This document shows, one piece after another, positions 6,971 through 13,785 of a DNA stretch of 21,187 nt. The position numbers and the translations under genes were made by a program. This DNA is from UMGS1002 sp964463325. Its GTDB lineage: Bacteria > Bacillota > Clostridia > Oscillospirales > CAG-272. How positions within the stretch are numbered: the stretch's first letter is position 1; each line of letters begins with the position of its first letter. The DNA lies in the NCBI GenBank assembly GCA_964463325.1, contig CAYXBY010000029.1:1-21187 (forward strand), written 5' to 3'. Under the pieces are notes generated by a model, which saw only the letters and a program-made list of their open reading frames with translations, had not been told where the DNA came from and did not search any database.

Positions 6971-8590
6971 ATGAAACACACTATTTTGCGTCTGACCATC
7001 GCTGTTCTTGCGCTGATCATGATGCTCACACTGGCGTCCTGTAAGGATGACGGCGGCAACTCGCTGATCGATACCACGACGACGCCCGACACCACCCCTG
7101 CCGGTACCACTACTGCACACACACATGCTTATAAGGAGACCGTCTACCCCGCAACCTGCACCGCTGCCGGCTACACCGTGCACCTCTGCGACTGCGGCGA
7201 TCAGTACGTCGATTCCGCTACACCCATGGCAGCCCATACATATGGCGCATGGGAGACCACCACTGCTCCGACCTGCACTGCTGAGGGCGTTCAGACTCAC
7301 AAGTGCACCGTTTGCGGCGCTACCGAGACTCAGAAGCTTTCTGCTGCCGGACACAAGTATGTTGACACCGTTGTCGCCCCCACAAAGACAACTCAGGGCT
7401 ACACCGTGCACACCTGCTCCGTCTGCGGCAACAATTATTCGGACAGCTACACCAACGCTACCGGCTCTCTCGGCCTTGAGTACTCTCAGAATGCTGACGG
7501 CACTCTGACCATCGTCGGTATGGGTCAGTGCACTGACACCGATATTATCATTTACTCCACCAACTCCGAGGGCAAGAACGTATCTGCTATCGCCGCCGGC
7601 GCATTCGCAGGCAATACCACGGTCAAATCCGTATACCTGCCCGCAAGCATCGTCAGCATTGGCGATGGCGCTTTCGCAGGCTGCACCGCGCTCAAGTCCA
7701 TCACGGTTGAGGAGAACAACAGCAATTATAAGTCCGTCAACGACGTGCTGTTCAGCAAGGACGGCACTAAGCTGGTGGCTTATCCCGCCGGCAACACCTC
7801 CAGCGAGTTTGTGCTGGCCGCTACTATAACCGAGGTTCAGTCCTCTGCCTTTGCCGGCTGCACCAATCTGACTCAGTTCAAGCTGGCTTCCAGCGACAAC
7901 TCCAAGTTTGCTGTTATCGACGGCGTGCTCTACGCTCAGAGCGCAGGCAAGCTGACGCTGCTCGTCTACCCGGCTGGCAATACACAGACCAGCATTGCTC
8001 TGCCCGATGCTACTGTGGCCATCGATAATTACGCTTTCTATGGCGCAACTAAGCTGATGGGCGTAACCTTCAACACCGGCCTTGAGACCATCGGCGCACA
8101 CGCATTTGATGGCTGCTCCATGCTGAGTGTTGCTGCTCTGCCGGATGGCCTGACCAAGCTGGATAGCTACGCATTCGCAAACTGCGATGGCCTGGTTGGC
8201 GTTTCCTTTGGCAAGGAGCTGAAGGCTATCGGCGCACATGCTTTCGAGCACTGCACCGCCCTTAAGGCCGTCATTATCCCCAATACCATGCAGAAGATCG
8301 GCGAGTACGCCTTCTATGATTGCGATAGCCTCGCAACTCTGGTAATCGGCTCGGCTGTTGATACCATCGGCGAGAACGCCTTCGTGCTCTGCGATAGCCT
8401 GGTGTCCACCAGCCTTGGCAAGGTCTTCATCTACTATGCCGGCGCTAACTACTCCGACAACTGGTGCAAGATCAACGTTCATCCCTCCAACAATGTCGCA
8501 CTGACCATCTCGGCAACGCTGCTCTACTACAGCGAGACCGAAAAGGGCGGCTGCTGGCATTACGTTGGTAATGTTCCCACCGCTTATTAA
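6971..8590 (+). CDS. BspA-like leucine-rich-repeat lipoprotein
   Basis: A 539-residue predicted surface lipoprotein. The signal peptide ends in lipobox L21-A-S-C24 and is followed by a Thr/Pro/Asp-rich linker (about 30-50). Residues 50-160 hold three tandem repeats with the pattern 'H.Y...(V/T)...T.(T/A)..G....H.C..CG', each with a Cys pair. Such repeats are common between the signal and the LRRs in gut Firmicutes surface proteins. From about 200 to 500 there are LRR_5/BspA-type repeats, recognisable by recurring 'I(G/D).(Y/H)AF.(G/N)C..L' units such as IGDGAFAGCTALKSI and IGEYAFYDCDSLATL. BspA-like proteins mediate adhesion to host proteins or other microbes; the ligand here is unknown. Monocistronic, with its own promoter and terminator. 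Confidence 0.9.
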   Translation: MKHTILRLTIAVLALIMMLTLASCKDDGGNSLIDTTTTPDTTPAGTTTAHTHAYKETVYPATCTAAGYTVHLCDCGDQYVDSATPMAAHTYGAWETTTAPTCTAEGVQTHKCTVCGATETQKLSAAGHKYVDTVVAPTKTTQGYTVHTCSVCGNNYSDSYTNATGSLGLEYSQNADGTLTIVGMGQCTDTDIIIYSTNSEGKNVSAIAAGAFAGNTTVKSVYLPASIVSIGDGAFAGCTALKSITVEENNSNYKSVNDVLFSKDGTKLVAYPAGNTSSEFVLAATITEVQSSAFAGCTNLTQFKLASSDNSKFAVIDGVLYAQSAGKLTLLVYPAGNTQTSIALPDATVAIDNYAFYGATKLMGVTFNTGLETIGAHAFDGCSMLSVAALPDGLTKLDSYAFANCDGLVGVSFGKELKAIGAHAFEHCTALKAVIIPNTMQKIGEYAFYDCDSLATLVIGSAVDTIGENAFVLCDSLVSTSLGKVFIYYAGANYSDNWCKINVHPSNNVALTISATLLYYSETEKGGCWHYVGNVPTAY

Positions 8591-8610
8591 AAAGTAAGCT
8601 TAATAAGTCA

Positions 8611-8640
8611 GCTCCCCCGCAGCCGTGGCTGCGGGGGAGC
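8611..8640 (+). terminator. Intrinsic terminator of the LRR lipoprotein gene
   Basis: A 14-bp stem (GCTCCCCCGCAGCC pairs with GGCTGCGGGGGAGC) has only a GT between the arms and is followed by ATTTTTATG. It starts 20 nt after the stop codon at 8590. The T-tract lies on the plus strand. The 84 bp from 8641 to the end of the Mn catalase gene hold nothing recognisable. Confidence 0.85.
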
Positions 8641-8724
8641 ATTTTTATGTCATCCGAGCCGCGCTTGACGGGCGTTATCCCGACCGCCGTCGGCGAAGGC
8701 TTTTCTAAAGGTCTACGCCGCCCT

Positions 8725-9162
8725 TTACGGCTGCCTGCCGCAGGAGCGGTCAAAGGCGGGGTTGCAGGCGTAGAAATTTTTGGCGTCCAGACGATCCTGC
8801 GTTATGCGCAGAGCGTCGCCGAAGCGCTGATAGTGAACTATCTCGCGCTCACGCAGAAATTTGATGGGGTCGCGGACGTCGGGATCATCGCAGATGCGCA
8901 GAATGTTGTCGTAGGTCGCGCGGGCTTTTTGCTCTGCTGCCAGATCGTCGTGAAGATCGGCGAGGATATCGCCCTTGACGGCGAAATATTTTGCGTCGAA
9001 GGGCACGCCGGCGGCGGATTGCGGGTAGGCGCCGAGCGTGTGGTCGACGAAATAATTGGCAAAGGGGGTGCCGCGTATCTGATCCTCGGTCAGGTCGCGC
9101 GTCAGCTGGTGGATGATCGCGGCGATCATTTCAAGGTGCGCCAGCTCGTCTGTCCCAATAGG
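8725..9162 (-). pseudogene. cotJC: 3' fragment of a CotJC-like manganese catalase gene, split by the prophage
   Basis: The fragment encodes about 145 C-terminal residues of a non-haem Mn catalase of the CotJC family, an inner-spore-coat-associated protein in Bacillus. The host reading frame begins at IGTDELAHLEM. The next upstream codons (P, then a TAA at 9163-9165) belong to the element. Matching features are the ligand-bearing ELAHLE segment, VDHTLGAYPQSAAGVPF, AAEQKARATYDNIL (a Mn-ligand Glu in the family), and FLREREIVHYQRFGDALR (a ligand His). CotJC proteins are about 190 residues, so roughly 55-60 N-terminal residues, including the first Mn-ligand Glu, must lie at the far prophage end beyond the window. 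An internal ATG at 9129 would make 134 residues but has no clear ribosome binding site. It is either a disrupted gene or one restored by excision. Confidence 0.85.
9141..9162. other. Prophage-host attachment junction (approximate)
   Basis: The Mn catalase frame stays family-like up to the codons for IGTDEL (plus strand CTCGTCTGTCCCAAT, 9145-9159) and breaks just beyond. The recombined core should therefore lie within or next to TCTGTCCCAAT. The exact crossover dinucleotide cannot be set without the other junction, which is outside the window. The nearby serine integrase, whose 3' end faces the junction, supports this as an att site. Confidence 0.65.
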
Positions 9163-9180
9163 TTATCAATGAGAAAGAGA

Positions 9181-9206
9181 GCGGACAGCCCGGAGGGACC
9201 GTCCGC
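9181..9206 (-). terminator. Terminator of the integrase gene
   Basis: Read leftward, GCGGACGGTCC pairs with GGGCTGTCCGC as an 11-bp stem that includes two G-U pairs, closed by a 4-nt loop. It starts 4 nt after the integrase stop codon and is followed by TCTCTTTCTCATT. It sits between the integrase and the attachment junction and would shield the host gene fragment from integrase transcription. Confidence 0.7.
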
Positions 9207-9210
9207 AGGG

Positions 9211-10806
9211 TTATTCGCCGGACATCGGTATTTTTGGGTATAACGTCAACTCGAAATCATCGGGAGCGTTATTCCAACGGCCGTTTTTGGTTTTTAGGTA
9301 GACGACCTTTTCCAGCACCTCTTTGAGCATATCGTTTTTCGCCTTTGGGGTCGGGAGTGCGTCGTAGACTTCGAGCAGCCGCTCAACCTTTGGGATAATC
9401 TGTTTCCGCCCAGCCTCGCGGGACTTGTCGGAGGCGATGTCAGCACCGAGAGCCAAACGGTCCTCCTCGTTCTTTTTGATACGATCGGAGAGTTTACGGG
9501 ACCGTTCAAGGAATTGCTCGGTCGTATAGACTCCCTGCTCCAAAAGGTCGTGGGTATTGTCAAGCTGCTTTGTGAGGGTCGTATATTCTGTATCGAGGCG
9601 GCGGAGGGCTTTCTCTTTCATAGCCACCATAGCGGCAGCAGGATTTTCCGCCTCGCCCGTTTCCCATTGTAGTTTATATTCAGCAAGCCACTCCTGCAGA
9701 GCCTCCAAAACGCGACGCTCAACGTAATGCAGGGCGCAGCTTATGTTATCACAGGCGGTATCGGCGCACATAAGGGTATCGGGGTAATCGCGCCCGGTAT
9801 ACGGCCGGCGGGTCATACGGTGGCCGCACTTGGCGCAGACGATGATACCCGCGAGAGGGTTTTTGACAGTCCCACGCTCCCCGACAGGGCGCGGAGGATT
9901 GCTCGACATCAACTCTTGGGCGATAGCAAACACCTCGACGCTGACAAGCGGAGGGTGAAGCCCCTCGGCCACGGTGCATTTGTCAAGGGAGTTGCGGGGA
10001 CGCTCGATAACGACGCGGCCGTCTACCATTTTCTTGACATCGGACCTCCAATTCCAACGGACCTTGCCGACGTAGACCGGGTTTATCAGAATATCCCGGA
10101 CCGTGGCGGTCGCCCAATGGTCGGATTTGCGCGGAGGGATTTTCAGAGAGTTAAGACGGCGGACGATGAGCGACACACCGAGGCGGCGGAAAGAGCCGTC
10201 GGGCAGCTCCTCACCCCGCGTATACCAATCGAATATCATACGGACAACATCAGCCTCCGGCGGGAACGGCTCTAACGTGTACCCTTTATCACCCTTGATT
10301 TTTACGCGCTCGTAGCCGTAGGGAGATTGACTACCGACATACTTTCCCTCCTTTACGGAAGCAAGGCGGCCGCGCTGTAAACGGCGGTTGATAGTCTTGT
10401 ATTCGCGCCGGGACATAAACAGACCGAACTCGAAGTATTCCTCGTCAAACTCATTGTTTGGGTCGTAGTCCTTAATCGGGGTTATGATTTTGGTGTCGGA
10501 GAATTTGAACGTCTGCGCGACTATACCTTGGTCAACGGTATCGCCACGGGCAAGACGCTCCACCTCCATAACGAGAACGCCGTCCCACAGCCCCTGCTCA
10601 ACCTCGGACAAGAGTTGTTGCATAACGGGACGCGCGGCGATAGTTTCGCCGGAAACGATTTCACGGTATATTTGAGTAATATCCAAATGCCGACGCTTGG
10701 CAAGTTCAAGCAGAGTGTTTATATGGCGGGAGAGGGTTTCGCCCTCGCCACGCGCCTCCGCTTCTGCGTCCGCGCGGGACTTACGGACATATAGACAGTA
10801 TGGCAT
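9211..10806 (-). CDS. Large serine integrase (site-specific recombinase)
   Basis: Catalyses integration and excision of the element through a phosphoserine link to DNA. The product has 531 residues from the ATG at 10806, chosen because GGAGGT lies 6-7 nt upstream; a longer in-frame start at 10863 would add 19 unrelated residues. The N-terminal resolvase domain shows YVRKS with nucleophile Ser10, then VLVMEVERLARG, with the long helix at about 125-145. The recombinase domain follows (about 150-290; SPYGYERV, DWATATVRDIL-like segment and NPVYVGKVRW). The zinc ribbon has C324-x2-C327 and C347/C352/C357. A coiled coil of Lys/Glu-rich heptads (about 395-450) is the kind that controls integration versus excision. 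It is the last gene of the leftward repressor-integrase unit. No recombination directionality factor was recognised in the window. Confidence 0.95.
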   Translation of the reverse strand: MPYCLYVRKSRADAEAEARGEGETLSRHINTLLELAKRRHLDITQIYREIVSGETIAARPVMQQLLSEVEQGLWDGVLVMEVERLARGDTVDQGIVAQTFKFSDTKIITPIKDYDPNNEFDEEYFEFGLFMSRREYKTINRRLQRGRLASVKEGKYVGSQSPYGYERVKIKGDKGYTLEPFPPEADVVRMIFDWYTRGEELPDGSFRRLGVSLIVRRLNSLKIPPRKSDHWATATVRDILINPVYVGKVRWNWRSDVKKMVDGRVVIERPRNSLDKCTVAEGLHPPLVSVEVFAIAQELMSSNPPRPVGERGTVKNPLAGIIVCAKCGHRMTRRPYTGRDYPDTLMCADTACDNISCALHYVERRVLEALQEWLAEYKLQWETGEAENPAAAMVAMKEKALRRLDTEYTTLTKQLDNTHDLLEQGVYTTEQFLERSRKLSDRIKKNEEDRLALGADIASDKSREAGRKQIIPKVERLLEVYDALPTPKAKNDMLKEVLEKVVYLKTKNGRWNNAPDDFELTLYPKIPMSGE

Positions 10807-10822
10807 ATTTTTACCTCCAATG

Positions 10823-10856
10823 AAAAAGCCGTCCCACCCCGGAGGAGCGGAACGGC
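10823..10856 (-). terminator. Terminator between repressor and integrase, abutting the integrase RBS
   Basis: Read leftward, GCCGTTCC (10849-10856) pairs with GGGACGGC (10828-10835) including one T-G pair, with a 13-nt loop. TTTTT (10823-10827) follows immediately. The integrase ribosome binding site starts within about 6 nt of the T-run. It should limit read-through from the repressor gene into the integrase. No good separate integrase promoter was found; the best candidate, TTGACT with a weak -10, is not convincing. Confidence 0.65.
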
Positions 10857-10897
10857 GGGTCAATCTTTCTTGTAATAGTTACCCCAGTCAACGTAGA

Positions 10898-11500
10898 TTA
10901 TGTTGCCTTCCTTTCGGAGTACGCGAGGCCGTCTTTTTTCACCTCAAAGGCAGTATCTATATCGGCTTGCATAAGTTTATCAAGCAGGGCGCAAACCTCG
11001 TTTTTCAAGTTGTTTTGGAGAGCCATAAGGTCGGACAGCAGGAGCGGGTCGGTAATCTGACCGTCGCAGCCGTCAACCGCTTTTCGGATTTCAGTGCGAG
11101 AGCCTTGAAGCAGGGCGAACAATTCGCCGTAGAGTTGCAGACGCTCCTCGTTGGTCTTTACCATATCCTTATGTACGAGGAGGTAAAAACTATCGTACAT
11201 CTTCGCCACCTTTTGGCGCAGGAGCGGCGGAAGCGCGTCGTAGTGTTTTTTGAAATTGATAGAGTCGTTCACGAAAACGACGTCGGAATGAGTGCGGCAA
11301 TCCTCGACACCGAGGAGGTAGTCGGTAGACACCCCGAAAAACTTTGCCAAAGAGCAAAGCATTTCGTAGTCCGGCTCTTTCCCCTCTGTTTCGTACCCGG
11401 ACACCGTGGAGCGGGTCTTGTGAATTGCTTTGGCTAAATCAGCCTGTGTCATATCACGCTCTTTACGGAGAGCGATGAGCCGTTGAGAAAATAGTTTCAT
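10898..11500 (-). CDS. CI-like phage repressor (XRE-family HTH)
   Basis: A 200-residue DNA-binding protein expected to maintain lysogeny. The N-terminal HTH domain (residues 1-64) reads MKLFSQRLIALRKERDMTQA..., with TQADLAKAIHKTRSTVSGYE as the helix-turn-helix and FFGVSTDYLLG as the closing helix. The C-terminal two-thirds is mostly helical, with no peptidase motif seen, so cleavage-based induction is not evident. The start at 11500 is chosen because AAAGGTGG lies about 8 nt upstream and the HTH begins there. In-frame codons reach up to 11632, but that extension is low-complexity and overlaps the promoter region. It is divergent from the Cro-like gene, with operator-like repeats between. Confidence 0.88.
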   Translation of the reverse strand: MKLFSQRLIALRKERDMTQADLAKAIHKTRSTVSGYETEGKEPDYEMLCSLAKFFGVSTDYLLGVEDCRTHSDVVFVNDSINFKKHYDALPPLLRQKVAKMYDSFYLLVHKDMVKTNEERLQLYGELFALLQGSRTEIRKAVDGCDGQITDPLLLSDLMALQNNLKNEVCALLDKLMQADIDTAFEVKKDGLAYSERKAT

Positions 11501-11528
11501 AAGCGTTACCACCTTTATCAATGATAAA

Positions 11529-11557
11529 ATTATAGCACGAATGCCCCGTTTTGTGTA
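11529..11557 (-). promoter_or_regulatory. Candidate repressor promoter (leftward)
   Basis: On the minus strand TATAAT (11529-11534) is a perfect -10 box, about 30 nt before the repressor ATG. At 17 bp spacing the -35 position holds TACACA (11552-11557), a weak match. The spacer contains an ACGGGGCA half-site that resembles the operator arms, which would fit autoregulation. Confidence 0.6.
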
Positions 11558-11562
11558 CCCGT

Positions 11563-11579
11563 TGCCCCTAAAATCGGCA
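11563..11579. promoter_or_regulatory. Candidate phage operator 1
   Basis: TGCCCCTAAAATCGGCA is a 17-bp site with TGCC/GGCA arms and an A-rich centre. It has the same length and centre as the site at 11624-11640. It lies just upstream of the leftward promoter's -35 position. Confidence 0.5.
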
Positions 11580-11616
11580 TTTTGAAAAAATTTTTGAAAA
11601 AATTTTCCGAAAAAAC

Positions 11617-11645
11617 TTGACTTTGCCCCCAAAAGGGGCTATAAT
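11617..11645 (+). promoter_or_regulatory. Rightward early promoter (PR-like)
   Basis: TTGACT (11617-11622) and TATAAT (11640-11645) are separated by 17 bp and lie about 65 nt before the Cro-like start. It is the only strong promoter seen for the rightward operon that runs to the window end. Confidence 0.8.
11624..11640. promoter_or_regulatory. Candidate phage operator 2, filling the PR spacer
   Basis: TGCCCCCAAAAGGGGCT contains GCCCC/GGGGC arms around CAAAA and shares TGCCCC-n-AAAA-(3 nt)-GC with operator 1. It fills the spacer of the rightward promoter, so occupancy would block early transcription directly. Confidence 0.6.
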
Positions 11646-11709
11646 ATAATTACAGTCGGTCAAAACGACCCAAAAAGCAACCCCAAATCTACGAAAGGAG
11701 GACAAAGCG

Positions 11710-11925
11710 ATGAGAGTCATACTCGTCAAGCTGCGCGAGGGCCGCGGCTACACACAGCAGACCTTTTCGGAGGCCGTAGGGATTTCCCGTTCCCACTACT
11801 CGCAGATTGAAACAGGCGAGAAAGAGCCGTCGCTCAAAGTGAGTCTGAAAATCAAGCGCGTTCTTGATTATCCCTACGACGATATTTTTTTTAATCAGAA
11901 GTGCCCCGTTTCGGGACGCAGATAA
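11710..11925 (+). CDS. Cro-like HTH protein
   Basis: A 71-residue XRE-family protein consisting of little more than the DNA-binding domain: TQQTFSEAVGISRSHYSQIE is the helix-turn-helix, and GEKEPSLKVSLKIKRVLDY...DDIFF the closing helix. GAAAGGAGG precedes the ATG by about 10 nt. As first gene of the rightward unit, opposite the repressor, it most likely acts as Cro, switching the divergent promoters toward lytic growth. It could also be an activator of early genes. Confidence 0.85.
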   Translation: MRVILVKLREGRGYTQQTFSEAVGISRSHYSQIETGEKEPSLKVSLKIKRVLDYPYDDIFFNQKCPVSGRR

Positions 11926-11962
11926 GAAAGAGGGACGCAGAACGCAACATTTCTCTTTCTTA
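11913..11962 (+). other. Hairpin and direct repeat over the end of the Cro-like gene
   Basis: GGGACGCAGA occurs at 11913-11922 and again at 11932-11941. A 10-bp inverted repeat, TAAGAAAGAG (11923-11932) and CTCTTTCTTA (11953-11962), begins at the stop codon of the Cro-like gene and has a 20-nt loop. No T-run follows. It may be an mRNA structure that modulates expression of downstream genes, or a regulator binding site. Confidence 0.4.
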
Positions 11963-11997
11963 CACCAATATTTTACCGCGAAAGGAGGTAAAGATAA

Positions 11998-12489
11998 ATG
12001 CCTAAAATGGCGACGAAAGCGGCCGGCAACATCTTCTATATCAAACGAATGGCGGCCTCATCGTGGAACGAGCGGTTGAAGTCAAGGGAGGGCGCAGCCG
12101 AGGAAACGGGCGTAGACAGAACACGCCTCGCCTACATAGAACTCGGAACGATAACCCCATACCCGGAGGAGGTGCTGATACTGTCAGAAACCTACAACGC
12201 CCCGGAACTTTGTAATCATTTCTGCTCAAAGATGTGTCCGCTCGGAATGCAGACCGTTAACGAGGTAGAGGTAACGGAACTCGAAAAGACGGTTTTGCAG
12301 TTGCTATCGGTATTCCAAACCCTGCCCGAAATCAAGGTCGAACTCATAGACATCGCGGCGGACGGCGTTATAGACACCGAGGAGCAGACGAAAATGGAGG
12401 GTATTTTGCAGAGGCTCGACCAAGCCGCCGACAAAATACAGGCTCTCAAACTTTACTTTATGAAGCAATGCGGTCATAGGACAAAGTGA
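11998..12489 (+). CDS. HTH (XRE-like) protein with conserved Cys segment
   Basis: A 163-residue protein of a type common in phages and other elements of Clostridia. The divergent N-terminal HTH reads ERLKSREGAAEETGVDRTRL...ELGTITPYPEEVLILSETY. Then comes APELCNHFCSKMCPLG (about 75-85), whose spaced Cys residues may bind metal. The C-terminal half (about 90-155) is helical and acidic, with a likely coiled coil. AGGAGG lies about 9 nt before the ATG at 11998. Its role is unknown; the position suggests regulation of early genes. Confidence is high for the gene and moderate for DNA binding. Confidence 0.75.
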   Translation: MPKMATKAAGNIFYIKRMAASSWNERLKSREGAAEETGVDRTRLAYIELGTITPYPEEVLILSETYNAPELCNHFCSKMCPLGMQTVNEVEVTELEKTVLQLLSVFQTLPEIKVELIDIAADGVIDTEEQTKMEGILQRLDQAADKIQALKLYFMKQCGHRTK

Positions 12490-12520
12490 TTTATCAATAA
12501 AATTCAAAGGAGGTGTATGT

Positions 12521-12709
12521 ATGGTTGCAACAGGCAATGTGGTAAAGGATTTCAATATCGGAAATACGCGGGTCAGAATATGCGACGACTACTGCAAAGG
12601 AAAGACGGCGCAGGAGGTCGAGGCGATATTACGACGGATAGCGCAAATGGCGATAGGGCCGCTGACGGTTGCGGCCAACAGCGCGTATGAAACGAACAAG
12701 ACGAATTGA
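12521..12709 (+). CDS. Small phage protein of unknown function
   Basis: A 62-residue protein (MVATGNVVKDFNIGNTRVRI...) with a CDDYC motif and an amphipathic helix (TAQEVEAILRRIAQMA). AAAGGAGG precedes the ATG. Similar short proteins with 'IGNTRxxICDDYC' occur in clostridial phages by my recollection, without known function. The last 23 nt overlap the next gene. Confidence 0.7.
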   Translation: MVATGNVVKDFNIGNTRVRICDDYCKGKTAQEVEAILRRIAQMAIGPLTVAANSAYETNKTN

Positions 12710-13370
12710 AAGAAAAAGACAGAATTTCCAAATCGCAGGAACGATTTTCTTTGCCGTGTTAATGGTGGTTGTCCTAATAGCGGGACTCGCTACCAACTTA
12801 CAGGCAAAGGCGACGGCGGACAAGCCCTCGACCTCGACGGTCGATAAGACAATTTTCATCAGTATTACCCCGGACGAAACCGGGACAACCCCCTCGCTCC
12901 TACCAACAGGAGGCAACGCAGGGACCACCGAGCCGGACAAGCAGTATTATGACATTCCTCTTTCAAGGGAATTGCAGGACTACATATTCAGCATTACGGA
13001 GCAGTACAGCGTCCCGGCGGAGGTGGTTATCGCAATCATCGAACGCGAGAGCGACTACCGCCCGCACGTTACCGGGCTTGCAGGAGAACAGGGGTTAATG
13101 CAGATACACCCTATCAATCACGAATGGCTCTCCGAGGAACTCGGCATTACAGACTACTACGACCCGGAGCAGAACATACTCGCAGGAACGTATCTACTGT
13201 CCCGCCTGTTCAATAAGTACGACACCGCGACCGAGGCTCTTATGTGTTACAACTGCGGAGAAACAGGCGCGAAACGCCTTTGGGCGAAAGGCATCACCGA
13301 AACCGAATACACGGTCGGTATTTTATCATTCATCGAAACACTCGAATACAAGGAGGAGGCAAGGCAATGA
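12687..13370 (+). CDS. Membrane-anchored lytic transglycosylase (SLT domain)
   Basis: The product is 227 residues: a short basic N-terminus, one transmembrane segment (about 14-38), a Thr/Pro/Gly-rich spacer, and a C-terminal SLT goose-type lysozyme-like domain (about 90-215). The domain shows the catalytic Glu121 in IIERESDYRP and the GLMQIHP motif at about 136-142, followed by 'DPEQNILAGTYLLSRLF'. It would cleave peptidoglycan from outside the membrane. The ATG at 12687 is preferred over an upstream TTG at 12669; both overlap the preceding gene. The position in the early operon, not near late lysis genes, is unusual for an endolysin. Its role could be local wall opening or superinfection control; this is not shown. 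Confidence 0.85.
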   Translation: MKRTRRIERKRQNFQIAGTIFFAVLMVVVLIAGLATNLQAKATADKPSTSTVDKTIFISITPDETGTTPSLLPTGGNAGTTEPDKQYYDIPLSRELQDYIFSITEQYSVPAEVVIAIIERESDYRPHVTGLAGEQGLMQIHPINHEWLSEELGITDYYDPEQNILAGTYLLSRLFNKYDTATEALMCYNCGETGAKRLWAKGITETEYTVGILSFIETLEYKEEARQ

Positions 13371-13582
13371 ACGACAGGCTCGTAAACCTTATCGTCTTTC
13401 TCATCGAGGTAGGTATCGGACTTGCTTGCGGGGCCATCGCCGCCGCGTTCATCTTGCCGCTTGCCTACACCGAGAGAGGATATTTCGCAATCGGAGCGGA
13501 ATGGCTCATCATTATTGTAGTGGCCTATGCGGGTTTTTCCGCGACCAACAAATATATCTTTGATAGCGTAGAAAGGAGTTAG
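13367..13582 (+). CDS. Small two-TM membrane protein
   Basis: A 71-residue protein with two hydrophobic segments (about 6-30 and 43-60) and no recognised domain. Its ATG overlaps the stop of the transglycosylase gene as ATGA, with AGGAGG upstream, so the two are translationally coupled. Pairing with a membrane-anchored cell wall enzyme suggests a joint envelope role or a holin-like function; both are inference. Confidence 0.7.
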   Translation: MNDRLVNLIVFLIEVGIGLACGAIAAAFILPLAYTERGYFAIGAEWLIIIVVAYAGFSATNKYIFDSVERS

Positions 13583-13584
13583 AA

Positions 13585-13785
13585 ATGCCCTATTATCACG
13601 AATGCCCTTATTGTAAAGGCAGCCTCGACCCCGGAGAGAGTTGCGACTGCCAAAAGGAACGAAAGGAGGCGGAACGCGCAAGTGTCAGCACCAACAGCAA
13701 CAGCGTCGGTATCGGTTACAGAAATGGGAACGGTCCTAACGCTCAAACAACTCGCCGAACTGTATTTGCAGGACTTCCTATCTGA
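13585..13785 (+). CDS. Small zinc-ribbon-like protein
   Basis: A 66-residue protein starting MPYYHECPYCKGSLDPGESC, with Cys pairs CPYC and CDC that fit a small zinc-binding fold, followed by a charged stretch. AAAGGAGT precedes the ATG, 2 nt after the previous stop. Its last third overlaps the next gene by 104 nt in another frame and has low-complexity composition, so only the first 35 residues look constrained. Function unknown. Confidence 0.65.
   Translation: MPYYHECPYCKGSLDPGESCDCQKERKEAERASVSTNSNSVGIGYRNGNGPNAQTTRRTVFAGLPI

Noticed and set aside
6944..8560. A 538-codon open frame antisense to the LRR lipoprotein
   Set aside because: It mirrors the repeats of the sense gene. The sense strand has signal peptide, promoter, RBS and terminator; the antisense has none.
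8647..9243. Rightward open frame across the Mn catalase fragment and junction
   Set aside because: It is antisense to a clear catalase reading frame, crosses the host-prophage junction and the integrase terminator, and shows no domain.
11501..11632. N-terminal extension of the repressor up to 11632
   Set aside because: The added residues are low-complexity Phe/Lys-rich, overlap the promoters and operators, and the ATG at 11500 has a good ribosome binding site at the start of the HTH domain.
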